Shown piece by piece: positions 9,501-18,700 of a stretch of DNA of 50,619 nucleotides. Source of the DNA: JBMTVN01 sp046047235. GTDB lineage: Bacteria; Verrucomicrobiota; Verrucomicrobiia; Limisphaerales; JAHDYP01. Below the pieces are notes generated by a model. That model made no database searches and was not told the origin of the DNA. It was given only the letters and a program-made list of their open reading frames with translations. A program made the translations under genes and the position numbers. The stretch spans positions 1 through 50,619 of the forward strand of contig JBJOII010000014.1 in assembly GCA_046047235.1 (NCBI GenBank). Reading direction: 5' to 3'. Numbering within the stretch: the stretch's first letter is position 1; the number at the start of each line of letters is the position of its first letter.

Positions 9501-10890
9501 CCAGAAGGCCGAAGCCTTCCGCCATTGGCTCCTGGAAACAGAGCCTGTCCATCTCCACGCCCTCGTGGAATTTGCCTCCCGCGCCTACCGCCGTCCACTG
9601 ACCCCAAACGAGCAGAGCGACATCCCCGCATTCTACCAGGCTCAACGTGCGATGGGAGCCAACCACGAAGACGCCATCCGCTCCGGTCTCACCCGCATCC
9701 TCGTCTCTCCCGATTTCCTCTACCGAATCGAGTCCCCTCCCTCCGGCCCCAACCCAACCCGGGTAAACGCATGGGAACTAGCCACCCGCCTCAGCTATTT
9801 CCTCCATGCCTCCACTCCGGATCCGGCCCTGCGCCAATCCGCTGACTCCGGCCGCCTCAATACCACGGATGAACTCCTGTCCCAAACCCGCCGGCTCATG
9901 ACCCATTCGCACGTCCGCCGACTCAGCACCGAATTCGCCAGCGCCTGGCTCCACCTCTATGACTTCTCCTCCCTCGATGAAAAAAGCCCGCGACACTTCC
10001 CCGAATTCCCCGATCTGAAAATCAGCATGCTCGGCGAAACGGAACAGTTCTTCACCGCACTCTTCCGCCAGAACCGCCCTATCCTCGACCTGATCAACGC
10101 CGACTACACTTACCTGAATGAACCCCTCGCCCGGTTCTATGAAATCCCCGAAACTCTCTGGAACGAAAGTCAGGAAACAGAGGATGGATGGCGACTCGTC
10201 CGCGACCTCCAGACTAACTCTCGTGGCGGTATCCTGGCTCACGCTTCCATCCTGTCCCGCCAATCGGGCGCCTCGCGCACCTCCCCCATCCTTCGAGGCA
10301 ACTGGATCGCTGAAGTCCTCCTCGGCGATAAACTCCCGCCCCCACCAAAAAATGTCCCGCAACTGCCACAAGATGAAGCCACCGAAACCCTCACCGTTCG
10401 TCAACTCACAGAAAAACACAGCACCGATCCCAGTTGCTACGGTTGTCACCGCCTCATCGATCCCTATGGCTATACTCTGGAGTCGTTCGACGCCATCGGC
10501 CGCCACCGAAGCCATGACCTCGCCGGTCGACCCATCGTCGACTCGGCCAAGGTCGTCGATGGCTCCGACGTCCACGGCTTCGACGGCCTGCGTGAATACC
10601 TGCTCCAAACCAAACGCGACGTCATCCTCCGTCAGTTTTGCAGAAAGCTGCTCGGCTACGCCCTCGGCCGCAGGGTTCTGCTCTCCGACTCGCCGCTCCT
10701 CGACGAAATGGTCAACAACCTGAAGGAAAACGAATACCGCGTCGGAACCGCGATAGAAACGATCGTCCTAAGCCGCCAATTCCGCGAAATCCGGGGCGTC
10801 GACCGCACGTCCCTAACCGAAAAGCACCAGCCCCCAAACCCGATTGCCCTAAACCCTGTCGTTCCTCAATCAACCCAACCCACCCCCTGA
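6514..10890 (+). CDS. Giant DUF1587/1595/1592/1588/1585 planctomycete-type cytochrome
   Basis: A 1,458-residue exported protein if started at ATG 6514, which begins a long n-region followed by a hydrophobic stretch (LQRLIGLCLLPGALHLAAQ); the frame is open from GTG 6460. Heme 1 is CLECH at residue 64, in a planctomycete cytochrome C domain. DUF1587 follows (RRLNNAEYTYTLRDL, near 150). A roughly 700-residue insert holds beta-rich, carbohydrate-binding-like sequence. Then come DUF1595 (SRAYRRPLTPNEQ), DUF1592 (YLNEPLARFY), DUF1588 (ILSRQSGASRTSPILRG) with a second heme, CYGCH near 1308, and DUF1585 (FCRKLLGYALGRRVLL). The family is characteristic of Planctomycetes and Verrucomicrobia and has no settled function; an extracytoplasmic redox role in polymer breakdown has been suggested for relatives. 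It lies 5 nt before a DUF1552 gene, its usual partner. It is longer than most relatives because of the insert. Confidence 0.88.
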   Translation: MRHPVDQRNARCHPPTVLPRVPSCVPGVLQRLIGLCLLPGALHLAAQDTSATDKPHENFLQTYCLECHSGPKAKAEVSLENHLTPDAWELNPSLSTHIADQTSSGAMPPEQAPQPSPAERIAFLNVLQNSLSRVASQSAGDPGEVVLRRLNNAEYTYTLRDLTGLASLQPANTFPSDSASGEGFLNQGQSLVMSPSLLVKYLDSAKELSQLVVLLPDGISFNPSTSRRDRTEALLASIRSFYQRYTVPGADSSLNLQGIRFNNQDGGVIPLKSYLRATFELRQRWPAASAPSRPSRSDFNATAAQHGLSPIYLTRLWHALNNTHASPLLDPIRAHWSSAGAGDEDGIADDIISWQQALWRFTTVGHIGKRDGPKAWQEPVNPIVHTRNLSLPLSNPNNAISTEVLLEIGNAGDTNTESFVLLEDLRLVFPGQPDLLLKDLPNRVALEQAARSKLLSQSETCLQLAATLSNPPDQSELKTLSAQHNLDATLLAAWFDLLGLSRTVAPITNHLTGRISEIAGHDFVQGWNGGGDLSVIANASDEPVRIPGNMQPHSVAVHPSPTDTVAVSWQSPVAAHVAITGQIQHAHPECGNGTAWTLQLRSGRRLLTLAVGTSQGNTPIPIQIERRIKVYPGDTLSLAINSRDGNHACDLTSVQLIIRDDTHTWDLAAEVSPHILAGNPLPDAYANPDVWHFHSTPNAASPTLDLFAPDSLLSQWFEEEAQRPELARQLTALLQPAGSNQTVNPANTQLANTLLSIHGPLLAPLLQVATPSNAPASPIDQPNLLHARLTQGPGSQPVPVPFETLAGLHPNGTPIPATSLCIRTPAILHLTLPSSWTQNGQLVATARIESTSTPNGIAQIRLLNAPDYAALPPQKRLDHSLQPNTPVLTAEASRTHLQITKALEEFRNLFPAALCYSKIVPVDEVVTLTLFYREDDYLQRLMLTPEECAELDRLWSHLHYVSQDALKQVDAFEQLWQYATQDADPSAFEPLRAPTYQKAEAFRHWLLETEPVHLHALVEFASRAYRRPLTPNEQSDIPAFYQAQRAMGANHEDAIRSGLTRILVSPDFLYRIESPPSGPNPTRVNAWELATRLSYFLHASTPDPALRQSADSGRLNTTDELLSQTRRLMTHSHVRRLSTEFASAWLHLYDFSSLDEKSPRHFPEFPDLKISMLGETEQFFTALFRQNRPILDLINADYTYLNEPLARFYEIPETLWNESQETEDGWRLVRDLQTNSRGGILAHASILSRQSGASRTSPILRGNWIAEVLLGDKLPPPPKNVPQLPQDEATETLTVRQLTEKHSTDPSCYGCHRLIDPYGYTLESFDAIGRHRSHDLAGRPIVDSAKVVDGSDVHGFDGLREYLLQTKRDVILRQFCRKLLGYALGRRVLLSDSPLLDEMVNNLKENEYRVGTAIETIVLSRQFREIRGVDRTSLTEKHQPPNPIALNPVVPQSTQPTP

Positions 10891-10895
10891 TCACC

Positions 10896-12200
10896 ATGCA
10901 ACACCACTTCTCCCGCAGAAACTTCCTCCGCGGCCTCGGCGTCTCCATGGCGCTGCCCTGGCTCGAATCCACCCATGTCTGGGGCGATGACCTCACCGCA
11001 CCCGACGCCCATGCCAGTGAAGCCCCCACCCGCCTCGCCGTGCTCTTCTCCGGCAACGGATTCCACTCCCGCGAATGGTGGGCCAAAGGTGAGGGCAAGA
11101 AGATGGAACTCGGCCAGGTCCTGGCCCCGCTCACCCCATTCCGCGACAAGCTCGTCTTCATCAACGGCCTCTACAACGCCGAGGCACTCAAGGGCAACAT
11201 CCACAGCTCCCAAACCGGCAACCTTCTCTCCGGAGCACCACTCGCCTCCGGCGGTGAAATACGCTCTGGCACCAGCATCGACCAACTCCTCGCCAAACAC
11301 TACGGACACTCCACCAAAGTCCCCAGCCTCGTCGTCGGTTGCGAAAAATCCAACCCATCGGTCCATAAGAATTACTCGATGCTCTACAGCTCGCACATCT
11401 CCTGGACCTCACCGACAACCCCCACCCCGCTGGAAATCTATCCTGCACTCGCCTTCGACCGACTCTTTCGTGACCAAACCTCCGCCACAGATCGCAGTGT
11501 CCTCGACGCTGTTCTCCACGACGCGGGCCGCCTCCGCCAACAAATCAGCTCCCGCGACCAGCAAAAACTCGACGAATACCTCGACTCAGTCCGCGATGTA
11601 GAAGCCAGGATCGAACAAAGCGGGAAAAAGGGCGAACTCCAGGGCTGGCGCCCCTCGCTCACCGAACCCAATATACAGCGCCCGGCCGACGGCATCCCCC
11701 AGGACATCTCCGAGCACATGCGACTCATGTGCGATATCCTCGTGCTCGGATTCCAAACCGATACCACCCGTATCACCACGCTGAAACTCAACAATGATCA
11801 CAGCTCACTCCGATTCCCCCACCTCGGCGTCGATTACATGATCCACCACTTGCTCTCCCACAGCGACACCGCCGACTGGCTCAAGGTGAACCAGTTCTTC
11901 CTCGAACAAGTCGCTTACATCGCCGGAAAGCTCGACGCCATCCAGGAAGGCGAACGCACCCTGCTCGATAACACCATGCTCTTGTTCTGCTCCTCCATGC
12001 TGACTGGCAGTCACGACGCGACCCGACTGCCCGTCCTGCTCCTCGGAGGTGGAGGCGGCCGGATCCAGGGCGGCCGTGTTCTCGACTACCAGGACAAGCC
12101 GGAGCGGCAAATGTGCCGGCTCTTCCTCTCCATGATGGACAAGATGGATCTCCATCTCCCCTCGTTCGGTGATGCAACGCAACCTCTGGACGAGGTCTAA
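10896..12200 (+). CDS. DUF1552 family protein, Tat-exported
   Basis: A 434-residue protein starting at ATG 10896; the frame is open upstream to 10638 but that part overlaps the previous gene. The N-terminus has a twin-arginine signal (SRRNFLRGLGVSMALPWLE), so it is probably exported folded, perhaps with a cofactor or metal. The body matches the DUF1552 family: LFSGNGFHSREWW near the start, LSGAPLASGGEIRSGTSIDQ, and TTRITTLKLNNDHS followed by a SHSDT region. DUF1552 proteins are almost always encoded next to DUF1592-type cytochromes, as here, and resemble the alkaline-phosphatase/sulfatase-like DUF1501 group in layout. The biochemical role is unknown. The 5-nt spacing to the cytochrome suggests translational coupling. 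Confidence 0.9.
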   Translation: MQHHFSRRNFLRGLGVSMALPWLESTHVWGDDLTAPDAHASEAPTRLAVLFSGNGFHSREWWAKGEGKKMELGQVLAPLTPFRDKLVFINGLYNAEALKGNIHSSQTGNLLSGAPLASGGEIRSGTSIDQLLAKHYGHSTKVPSLVVGCEKSNPSVHKNYSMLYSSHISWTSPTTPTPLEIYPALAFDRLFRDQTSATDRSVLDAVLHDAGRLRQQISSRDQQKLDEYLDSVRDVEARIEQSGKKGELQGWRPSLTEPNIQRPADGIPQDISEHMRLMCDILVLGFQTDTTRITTLKLNNDHSSLRFPHLGVDYMIHHLLSHSDTADWLKVNQFFLEQVAYIAGKLDAIQEGERTLLDNTMLLFCSSMLTGSHDATRLPVLLLGGGGGRIQGGRVLDYQDKPERQMCRLFLSMMDKMDLHLPSFGDATQPLDEV

Positions 12201-12286
12201 CATGTCATCCACCGGCTGAAACAAAACCCTGCTCCCTTTCAACCCGACCCGAAACATCCCCAGTCTCCCGGGGTCTGTTAGGCTGT

Positions 12287-15200
12287 ATGGCAACGGTCCG
12301 GATCATCCTCAGCTCATTTCACCGCAGGCTCCTCACGGCCACGATCTGCTGCATTCCCCTCCTGCAGACACTGGGTGCAGATCTGTACCCACACATCGCC
12401 AACAGCGCCTCGCAGTCGCGACCTGACGAACGGACTGCCGCAGGTCACCCGCTCTTCCTCAGCCCACAGTTCCAGCCTATCCTCTCCACCAGGGAATTCG
12501 TCCTCGTAGCCAATACCCCGTCGGACACCGTCGATGTTCTCGACAAGGCATCCCTCCATATCCTGAAAAGCATCCCTGTCGGGATAGAACCCGTATCCCT
12601 CGCCCTCCGACCGGACCAGCTTGAACTCTGGGTAGCCAACCATGTCTCAGACTCGGTCAGCGTGATTAGCCTGGCCCCGGAATCACCGCTCTTTCTCCAA
12701 GTCATCGATACCATTCAGGACCTCGACCCCATACGGCACTCCACCCGGTTCGATGAACCCGTCGGGATCGCTTTCGCCTCCAACTCCAAAGCCTACGTCG
12801 CTCTCTCTTCCAACAACCGCATCGCCGTCGTGAATGTCACCACGCGGCAAGTCACCCACCACCTCACCATCCCCGCCCAGGATCCAAGGGCCATCGTGGT
12901 CCGGAATGAGAAACTCTTCGTCATCCCCTTTGAGTCCGGCAACCAAACACAACTTTCTGGCGGATCACACATTGACGGTGACCTGGTCACGTTCAATGCA
13001 TGGGAGCACTCAATCAAACACAACAACGTCCTCTCGCTGGGCCACACGGTGGATATCGTCAAGCACCCCCGGGTCCCGGACCGTGATCTCTTCATCTTTG
13101 ACACCAAAACCGACCAGCTACTCCAAACGGTATCCTCCATCGGAACACTGCTCTATGGGATCACAATCGACAGCCTTGGCGGGGTCTATATTGCCCAGAC
13201 TGATGCCAGAAACGACGCCAACGGCCGGGCGGGAACCCTTCAACACGGCCTCGCTGAACTCCAAAACCGTCCTTTCCTGAATCGAGTCACCAAAATCACA
13301 CCCTCGGACCCGGCTATCATCGAACACTTCGAGCTGGAACCTCTTCCCCCCGAAAACCCGGACAACAACTCCAGCCTCGCCACGCCATTCGCTCTTGCTA
13401 TCACGGACGACAACTCGGTTCTCGTCGGAACCGCATCGGGATCGGATAAGCTGTTCACCATCGACAGCGCCACCGGACGGATTCTCGGAAAGACCCCAGT
13501 TGGCGCTACTCCACAGGGGCTCGCACTGGAATGCACTAGTGACGGTGAACCATACCGGGCATGGGTCCTCAACGCTGTGGATAATTCGGTTTCCGTGGTC
13601 GACCTGACTCATCCGGATCAACCTGCTGCCCGCCATTCGATTGCCTTGCCGGATCCAACGCCACCTGAAATCCGCAAGGGCCGGCATGCCTTTGAAACTG
13701 CTCTCGCATCCACAACCGGCACGTTCTCGTGCGCAAGTTGCCACCCCAACGGCCATACAGACCAACTCCTCTGGGTCCTCGCAACGCCGGTCGTATCCGG
13801 AGGAACGCAGATCATGCCTCGCTCCACCATGCCTGTCAGAGGATTGCGGGATACTGAACCCTTTCACTGGGACGGAATCCCCGGCGACCCATACGGTGGA
13901 ATCAACTCAGCCAACGTTCACCGTGCTGTCCCCCCAAACGTCGTCGCAGACCAACCTGAAAGCAGCATCCGCCATCTTCTGGATGGAGCGCTTTCCACCA
14001 CAATGAAGCACGTCGAGGATACCGCCACCAACGCGTCCGGCCAACCCGGCCGCCTCAATGAAGAGCAGCGTCAAGCCATGGCGGCATTCCTCCTCTCCAT
14101 CCCGTTCCCGCCAGCCCCGGAACGCTCCTATCACAACCAGCTTTCCAAGGAGGCCATCAGGGGCTTTTCGCTTTTTCATATTGAGGGTGATCTCGATCCC
14201 TCCAAGCAAAGGCCCAATGTCTGCGGGGATTGTCATCGGATGCCGTATTGGGTTAGCACCGACACCCCCGGCACCGGCATGGATGCCCCCACCTGGCGAG
14301 GTGCTTACGACCGATGGCTTATACTCCCCCAGGGCCGACTCAACATCATCGATTTCGATTTCTATCGAAGGGTCGCCGAGGCAGGAGCCGATGAGCAGTC
14401 CATCTGGCGCTTCTCCTGGGGCGGTCGTCCACGCTTCGATCCCGTTTGGAATATGGTGGTTGAGGGTAGCACTGGTTTTTCCGGTGCGTTCGCCCGCCAG
14501 CTCACCTTGAACTCCGAGACAGCCAAACAACCGCTTCATCTCGACCTGTTTCAAGCACTGCAAAACGCCGCTCTCGATGAAACCATCCTCCTCCGGGGCG
14601 AAGGTCTCCTGCAGGACGCGCAGTCCAACCGGTGCCTCGAACTCCAATTCGACGCATCCAAGGGACGATTCATCGCCACTCACAACCGGGGAACCACCAG
14701 CTTCACCCCCGATGAGTTGGTGAGTCTGTCAGCAAAGGGAGACCTCACCGCAACCTTCACTGCAAGGTCACTCCCTGAGTCCGGCCCACCTCACCCCCAA
14801 CCCGCCATCTGGACATTGGGCCCCATCCAGCAACAAACCGGCCGACAACAATTCCCAACGCTATCCCCCGGGCGCAGCCAGATGACCGTCAGTGCCCGCC
14901 ACGTCCAACCGGGTGCCGTGGTTCTGGTCAACGGAAAGCGCGTTGAGTCGGATATCGTCATCCGAGACTCACGCCTGACTATCGCCCTGGCAGAATTACC
15001 GCCGCCGGGGCTCCACTTTCTCCAAGTCCAGAACCCGAGGGGGTTGTGCAGCAACGACTTCATCTTCCATGTCCGACAGGACACTCCTCCCCCAACGGCA
15101 TCACCACCCCATCACCTCATGGGGACTCTTGCCGAACACTCATGGGCAGACATCGAAGGCACATGGATCTCCCCACAAACAGAACGACAACGTCTCACTA

Positions 15201-15583
15201 TCTCATTCAGGTGGATTCTCAAAGACCATGGCCTGGAGTTCACCATCCAGGATGGCGAGAAAACCACGACCTCCCTTGTCACCCTGAACCCATCGCAACA
15301 CCAAATCTTCCAGTCAGGCGCCGACAGCGATGGCAACTCCATACAAGCCCGTTGGGAATTCACTGAAGCCAACGAGATCCTCATGCATCGCACCTACATC
15401 TCCGCCTCAGGCAGTGAGAAACCTCTCAGGCTCTCCTACGCGCACCCTGACCCGAACACCATCCGAATCACCCTGCACCTGCCGGAACCGGTCACTTTCC
15501 GGGTAATTCGAGCTCAGGAACCCAACGAGGGACCCTCCGGCGCGAGGCCGGAACCAAGCATCCACAACCGGACTGAAATCTAA
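12287..15583 (+). CDS. Secreted YncE-like beta-propeller with diheme cytochrome domain
   Basis: A 1,098-residue protein with an N-terminal signal (RRLLTATICCIPLLQTLGAD). Residues about 60-450 form a YVTN/YncE-like seven-bladed propeller, with repeats such as VANTPSDTVDVLDKASL and WVANHVSDSVSVISL. A cytochrome c peroxidase/MauG-like segment follows, with heme sites CASCH near 482 and CGDCH near 645 and conserved PVRGLRDTEPFHWDG between them. The last 400 residues include a short IPT-like beta domain and unrecognised beta-rich sequence. It lies 86 nt after the DUF1552 gene on the same strand and probably belongs to the same exported redox module. Propeller-diheme proteins are known, but the substrate is not evident. 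A hairpin terminator lies downstream. Confidence 0.82.
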   Translation: MATVRIILSSFHRRLLTATICCIPLLQTLGADLYPHIANSASQSRPDERTAAGHPLFLSPQFQPILSTREFVLVANTPSDTVDVLDKASLHILKSIPVGIEPVSLALRPDQLELWVANHVSDSVSVISLAPESPLFLQVIDTIQDLDPIRHSTRFDEPVGIAFASNSKAYVALSSNNRIAVVNVTTRQVTHHLTIPAQDPRAIVVRNEKLFVIPFESGNQTQLSGGSHIDGDLVTFNAWEHSIKHNNVLSLGHTVDIVKHPRVPDRDLFIFDTKTDQLLQTVSSIGTLLYGITIDSLGGVYIAQTDARNDANGRAGTLQHGLAELQNRPFLNRVTKITPSDPAIIEHFELEPLPPENPDNNSSLATPFALAITDDNSVLVGTASGSDKLFTIDSATGRILGKTPVGATPQGLALECTSDGEPYRAWVLNAVDNSVSVVDLTHPDQPAARHSIALPDPTPPEIRKGRHAFETALASTTGTFSCASCHPNGHTDQLLWVLATPVVSGGTQIMPRSTMPVRGLRDTEPFHWDGIPGDPYGGINSANVHRAVPPNVVADQPESSIRHLLDGALSTTMKHVEDTATNASGQPGRLNEEQRQAMAAFLLSIPFPPAPERSYHNQLSKEAIRGFSLFHIEGDLDPSKQRPNVCGDCHRMPYWVSTDTPGTGMDAPTWRGAYDRWLILPQGRLNIIDFDFYRRVAEAGADEQSIWRFSWGGRPRFDPVWNMVVEGSTGFSGAFARQLTLNSETAKQPLHLDLFQALQNAALDETILLRGEGLLQDAQSNRCLELQFDASKGRFIATHNRGTTSFTPDELVSLSAKGDLTATFTARSLPESGPPHPQPAIWTLGPIQQQTGRQQFPTLSPGRSQMTVSARHVQPGAVVLVNGKRVESDIVIRDSRLTIALAELPPPGLHFLQVQNPRGLCSNDFIFHVRQDTPPPTASPPHHLMGTLAEHSWADIEGTWISPQTERQRLTISFRWILKDHGLEFTIQDGEKTTTSLVTLNPSQHQIFQSGADSDGNSIQARWEFTEANEILMHRTYISASGSEKPLRLSYAHPDPNTIRITLHLPEPVTFRVIRAQEPNEGPSGARPEPSIHNRTEI

Positions 15584-15587
15584 GAAC

Positions 15588-15620
15588 GCGGGTGCAACCC
15601 GCAAGCCGGAGTGACTCCGG
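15588..15620 (+). repeat. Two small adjacent hairpins after the propeller-cytochrome gene
   Basis: GCGGGT-GCA-ACCCGC (15588-15602; 6-bp stem, 3-nt loop) and CCGGA-GTGAC-TCCGG (15606-15620; 5-bp stem) start a few bases after the stop at 15583. Neither has a T-tract. They may protect the transcript 3' end or slow polymerase before the larger hairpin at 15652. Confidence 0.4.
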
Positions 15621-15651
15621 GCCCTTTGAACTCCGCCCACCCGAACGACAA

Positions 15652-15697
15652 AGGCTCCCTCCCGCCTCGGATCGCGATCCAAAGCCGGAGGGAGCCT
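15652..15697. terminator. Bidirectional hairpin terminator between convergent genes
   Basis: AGGCTCCCTCC (15652-15662) pairs exactly with GGAGGGAGCCT (15687-15697), an 11-bp stem. The loop itself contains a perfect 12-bp palindrome, GGATCGCGATCC (15669-15680). It sits between two converging genes (stops at 15583 and 15726), where a terminator serving both is expected. The downstream tract on the plus strand is only moderately T-rich. Confidence 0.7.
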
Positions 15698-15725
15698 GAT
15701 TCATCTTCCTCCTAACGCATGCGCG

Positions 15726-18700
15726 TTATGGCAGGGCAGCCTCAGAAACCGTCACCCGGAAGAATTTCACCCCGCTTAAACCAGCGACATTCTCCCAGAC
15801 AACCAGCTCTGTCCCGTCACCTTGATCCTCCCGGGAGATTTCCACCCAGTCCGTCTGGGCTGTGGTAATCCACGGCCCCATCGGATCATCAGCCGTGTCG
15901 ACTCCCCAGACCAGATCGGCAGCGTCGATCGCACGACGGAAGGTAATCCGCAGACGATCACCACTGCGCACGCTCTTCGGGTGATTGTCCGAATGGACTT
16001 CCCCGACTGTGGGAGAGGTGCCGAAGGCGTATTCCAGAATGTTCGGAACACCATCCCCGTCATAGTCATCCCCCATCTGGCTGTTGGGTTCGCCCGGGCT
16101 AAAATGCTGGCTGGACCAGTTGCCGTAATCCGCTCCCGGAGGTTTAGCCGCCTGCAACTCGAGCACGTCACTGGCCTGGACACCATAGAAGCCCAGCGTC
16201 TGCTGGTTGTCAGCCAGTTCTACACCCGCAAGCCAAAGTGACTGCTCCCCAGCGGGGATACCCACCTCCGACGCCAGGCGGCTCTTGAGGCTCGCCACGG
16301 TATCTTCCGCCATCACGTCTATGATCAGCGTGCCCTGGTCCGGCAGCTGAATCGTGATATCAAAGACAACACCGGACGATGGTGTAATAATCACGTTGAC
16401 CATGGAGCTCATGGTCTCCCCCGAATCGTCCATGACACGGACCTGATAACTCCCCTCGTGGACCGATTTAACTGCAGCTCCAACGGAGTAGCTCGGACCA
16501 GTCGCGCCCGGCAGCGCAATCCCGTCCTTGATCCACTGGTAACGCAACGTCCCGGCTCCAGTCGCCTGCACGCTCAAGGCAAACGGGGATCCCTCAACAG
16601 TGTTCACACCCTGAGGTTGCTGCCCAATGGTCGGCCCACCCGCTGGCACCGTGTTCACGGTGACCACGGCTGGATCGCTGAGAACGGTGCCATTCGGGTC
16701 CGTAGCCCGCACTCGATAGGTGCCCTCGTGTTGGGATTTCACCGCGGAAGGGACGTTGAAGTTCGGACCAGTGGCGCCCGGCAGGTCTACTCCGTCCTTC
16801 GTCCATTGATAGATCAGCGCTCCGGTGCCTACCGCAGCCACAGATAGCGAGAAACCCTGGCCCTGTTGAACCGTGGTGGATTGAGGTTGCTGGGTGATCG
16901 TCGGACCGTTGGCAACACTACCCCCCACCGTCACGACCGCCATCTGGCTCTGCAGGGTAGAAACATCATCCATGACCCGAACCTGATAATTTCCCTCATG
17001 CTGTGCCTTCACCGCCGATGCCACGCTGTAAATCGACCCGTTCGCGCCGGGGATATCCGCCCCATTGAACATCCACTGGTAGCGAATCGTTCCTACACCG
17101 CCACTCGCCTGCACACTCAGGCTGAAGGGCTGCCCCTCCTGGACATTCATCCCCTGGGGTTGTTGGGAAATCTGCAAACCGCCTCCACCTCCACCCCCTC
17201 CGCCGTTCACGGTTACAAAAGCAGAGTTGCTGGTGACCTCGCCCAGGTCATCCGTAACACGGACCCGATGCGGCCCTTGATTCTGCGCTCGATCCGCCGA
17301 GGCAACGGTGTAGGTGGCTCCCGTGGCTCCGGGAATGTCCACATTGTTCAACATCCACTGATACTGAAGCTCGCCCGTTCCCACGGCCTCCACCGACAAG
17401 GTGAAGGATTCACCGGCGTTCACGGTCGCCCCCGAGGGCTGCCGCGTGATCTCCAACGGAACACTCACGCTGAGCACAAACTCCGGACTGGTCACGCTGC
17501 CCGCCACGTTGCTGATGATCGCCTGGTAAGTGCCGGACGCCGAAGCTGAAACGAACCCGAGGTTCAGACTCGCCTCAACCTGGTCAGCAATCAGTTCGCC
17601 GTCCTTGAACCACTCAATCACCGGGTTTCCATAGGAATTGCTGAAATCCAACGAGAAGGAAACGCCATCGCCCTGCATCACATCGCGGGTCTCTCCCGCC
17701 CCCACGTAAACCGGAGGGATCGCATACACGAAGCTATACGCGACCCGAGTCTCATCCCAAAGCTCGGCCCGGTTCTGGAAACGAACACTCAGGGTATACC
17801 GCCCATAAGCACCTTCAACGATCGGCGGTAGATCCAGAATATGATCACCCCCCTGTAAACCACCTCCATCCAACGTACTCCCATCGTCCAAGGTCCAGTC
17901 CCAGAGCATCTGGCTGATCCCGGAAATCGAATCGGCTGCGCCCGACACCTGAACAGTCGGGGTAAACACACTGTCCACCACCGCATCGTTGGCCACACCC
18001 CCGCCTGTCTCCACCACGCTCAACCCCGATGTGTCGGGGGGCGTGGTGTCATACCCAATCTCCGTATCCCACGAACCCGACATCAGGGAATTCGTCGCGC
18101 CACTCAAATCCGTGGCAACAAGTTGGAGCCGGTAATGGCCCTCCTGCGGAAGGGTGATATCCACCAAACCGTTCTCCACCCAGGAGGCCCCCGGATCAGC
18201 CAAGAGCTCGCCAGCCGTCCAATCACCAAAAAGGCCCGTCCCCTCCTCCTTCAGCTGATAGAACACCTGCAAACCAGAGAAACCCTCGTAGCTCGAGGCA
18301 TTGTAAACCAAGGACCGTATCCCATCCTGCCGGAACACTTCATAATCAAACAACGGGTTGAAATACGCCACGGGAGGAACCGCAGGATGCGGGTTGCCTG
18401 ACATCACGGAACCAACTCTCAAGATCCCCCAGTAAGTCAACGACGGCACGGTCACGGTCAGACGACCGTCTCCCCCCTCCACATAAACCAACTCCGTCGG
18501 ATCCGATTCGCTGTCCGCCACATAACTGACAACCATGGTCTCTCCAGTGTAGGCCGCAGGCGGATCCAAGGTGACAACCAGGTCCTGATGCAGCGTCACC
18601 CCCGTGCCAACAGAGTTAAACGTGTAGTTCAATAGATGATGCACCTCTGAACCATCCGCCCCATCCAAATGACTGACAGCCCTCACCCCACTCGCGCCCG

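Noticed and set aside
12201..12286. CCCC-AGTCTCCC-GGGG hairpin considered as a terminator after the DUF1552 gene
   Set aside because: Only a 4-bp stem with no T-tract and directly before the next start codon; more likely chance.
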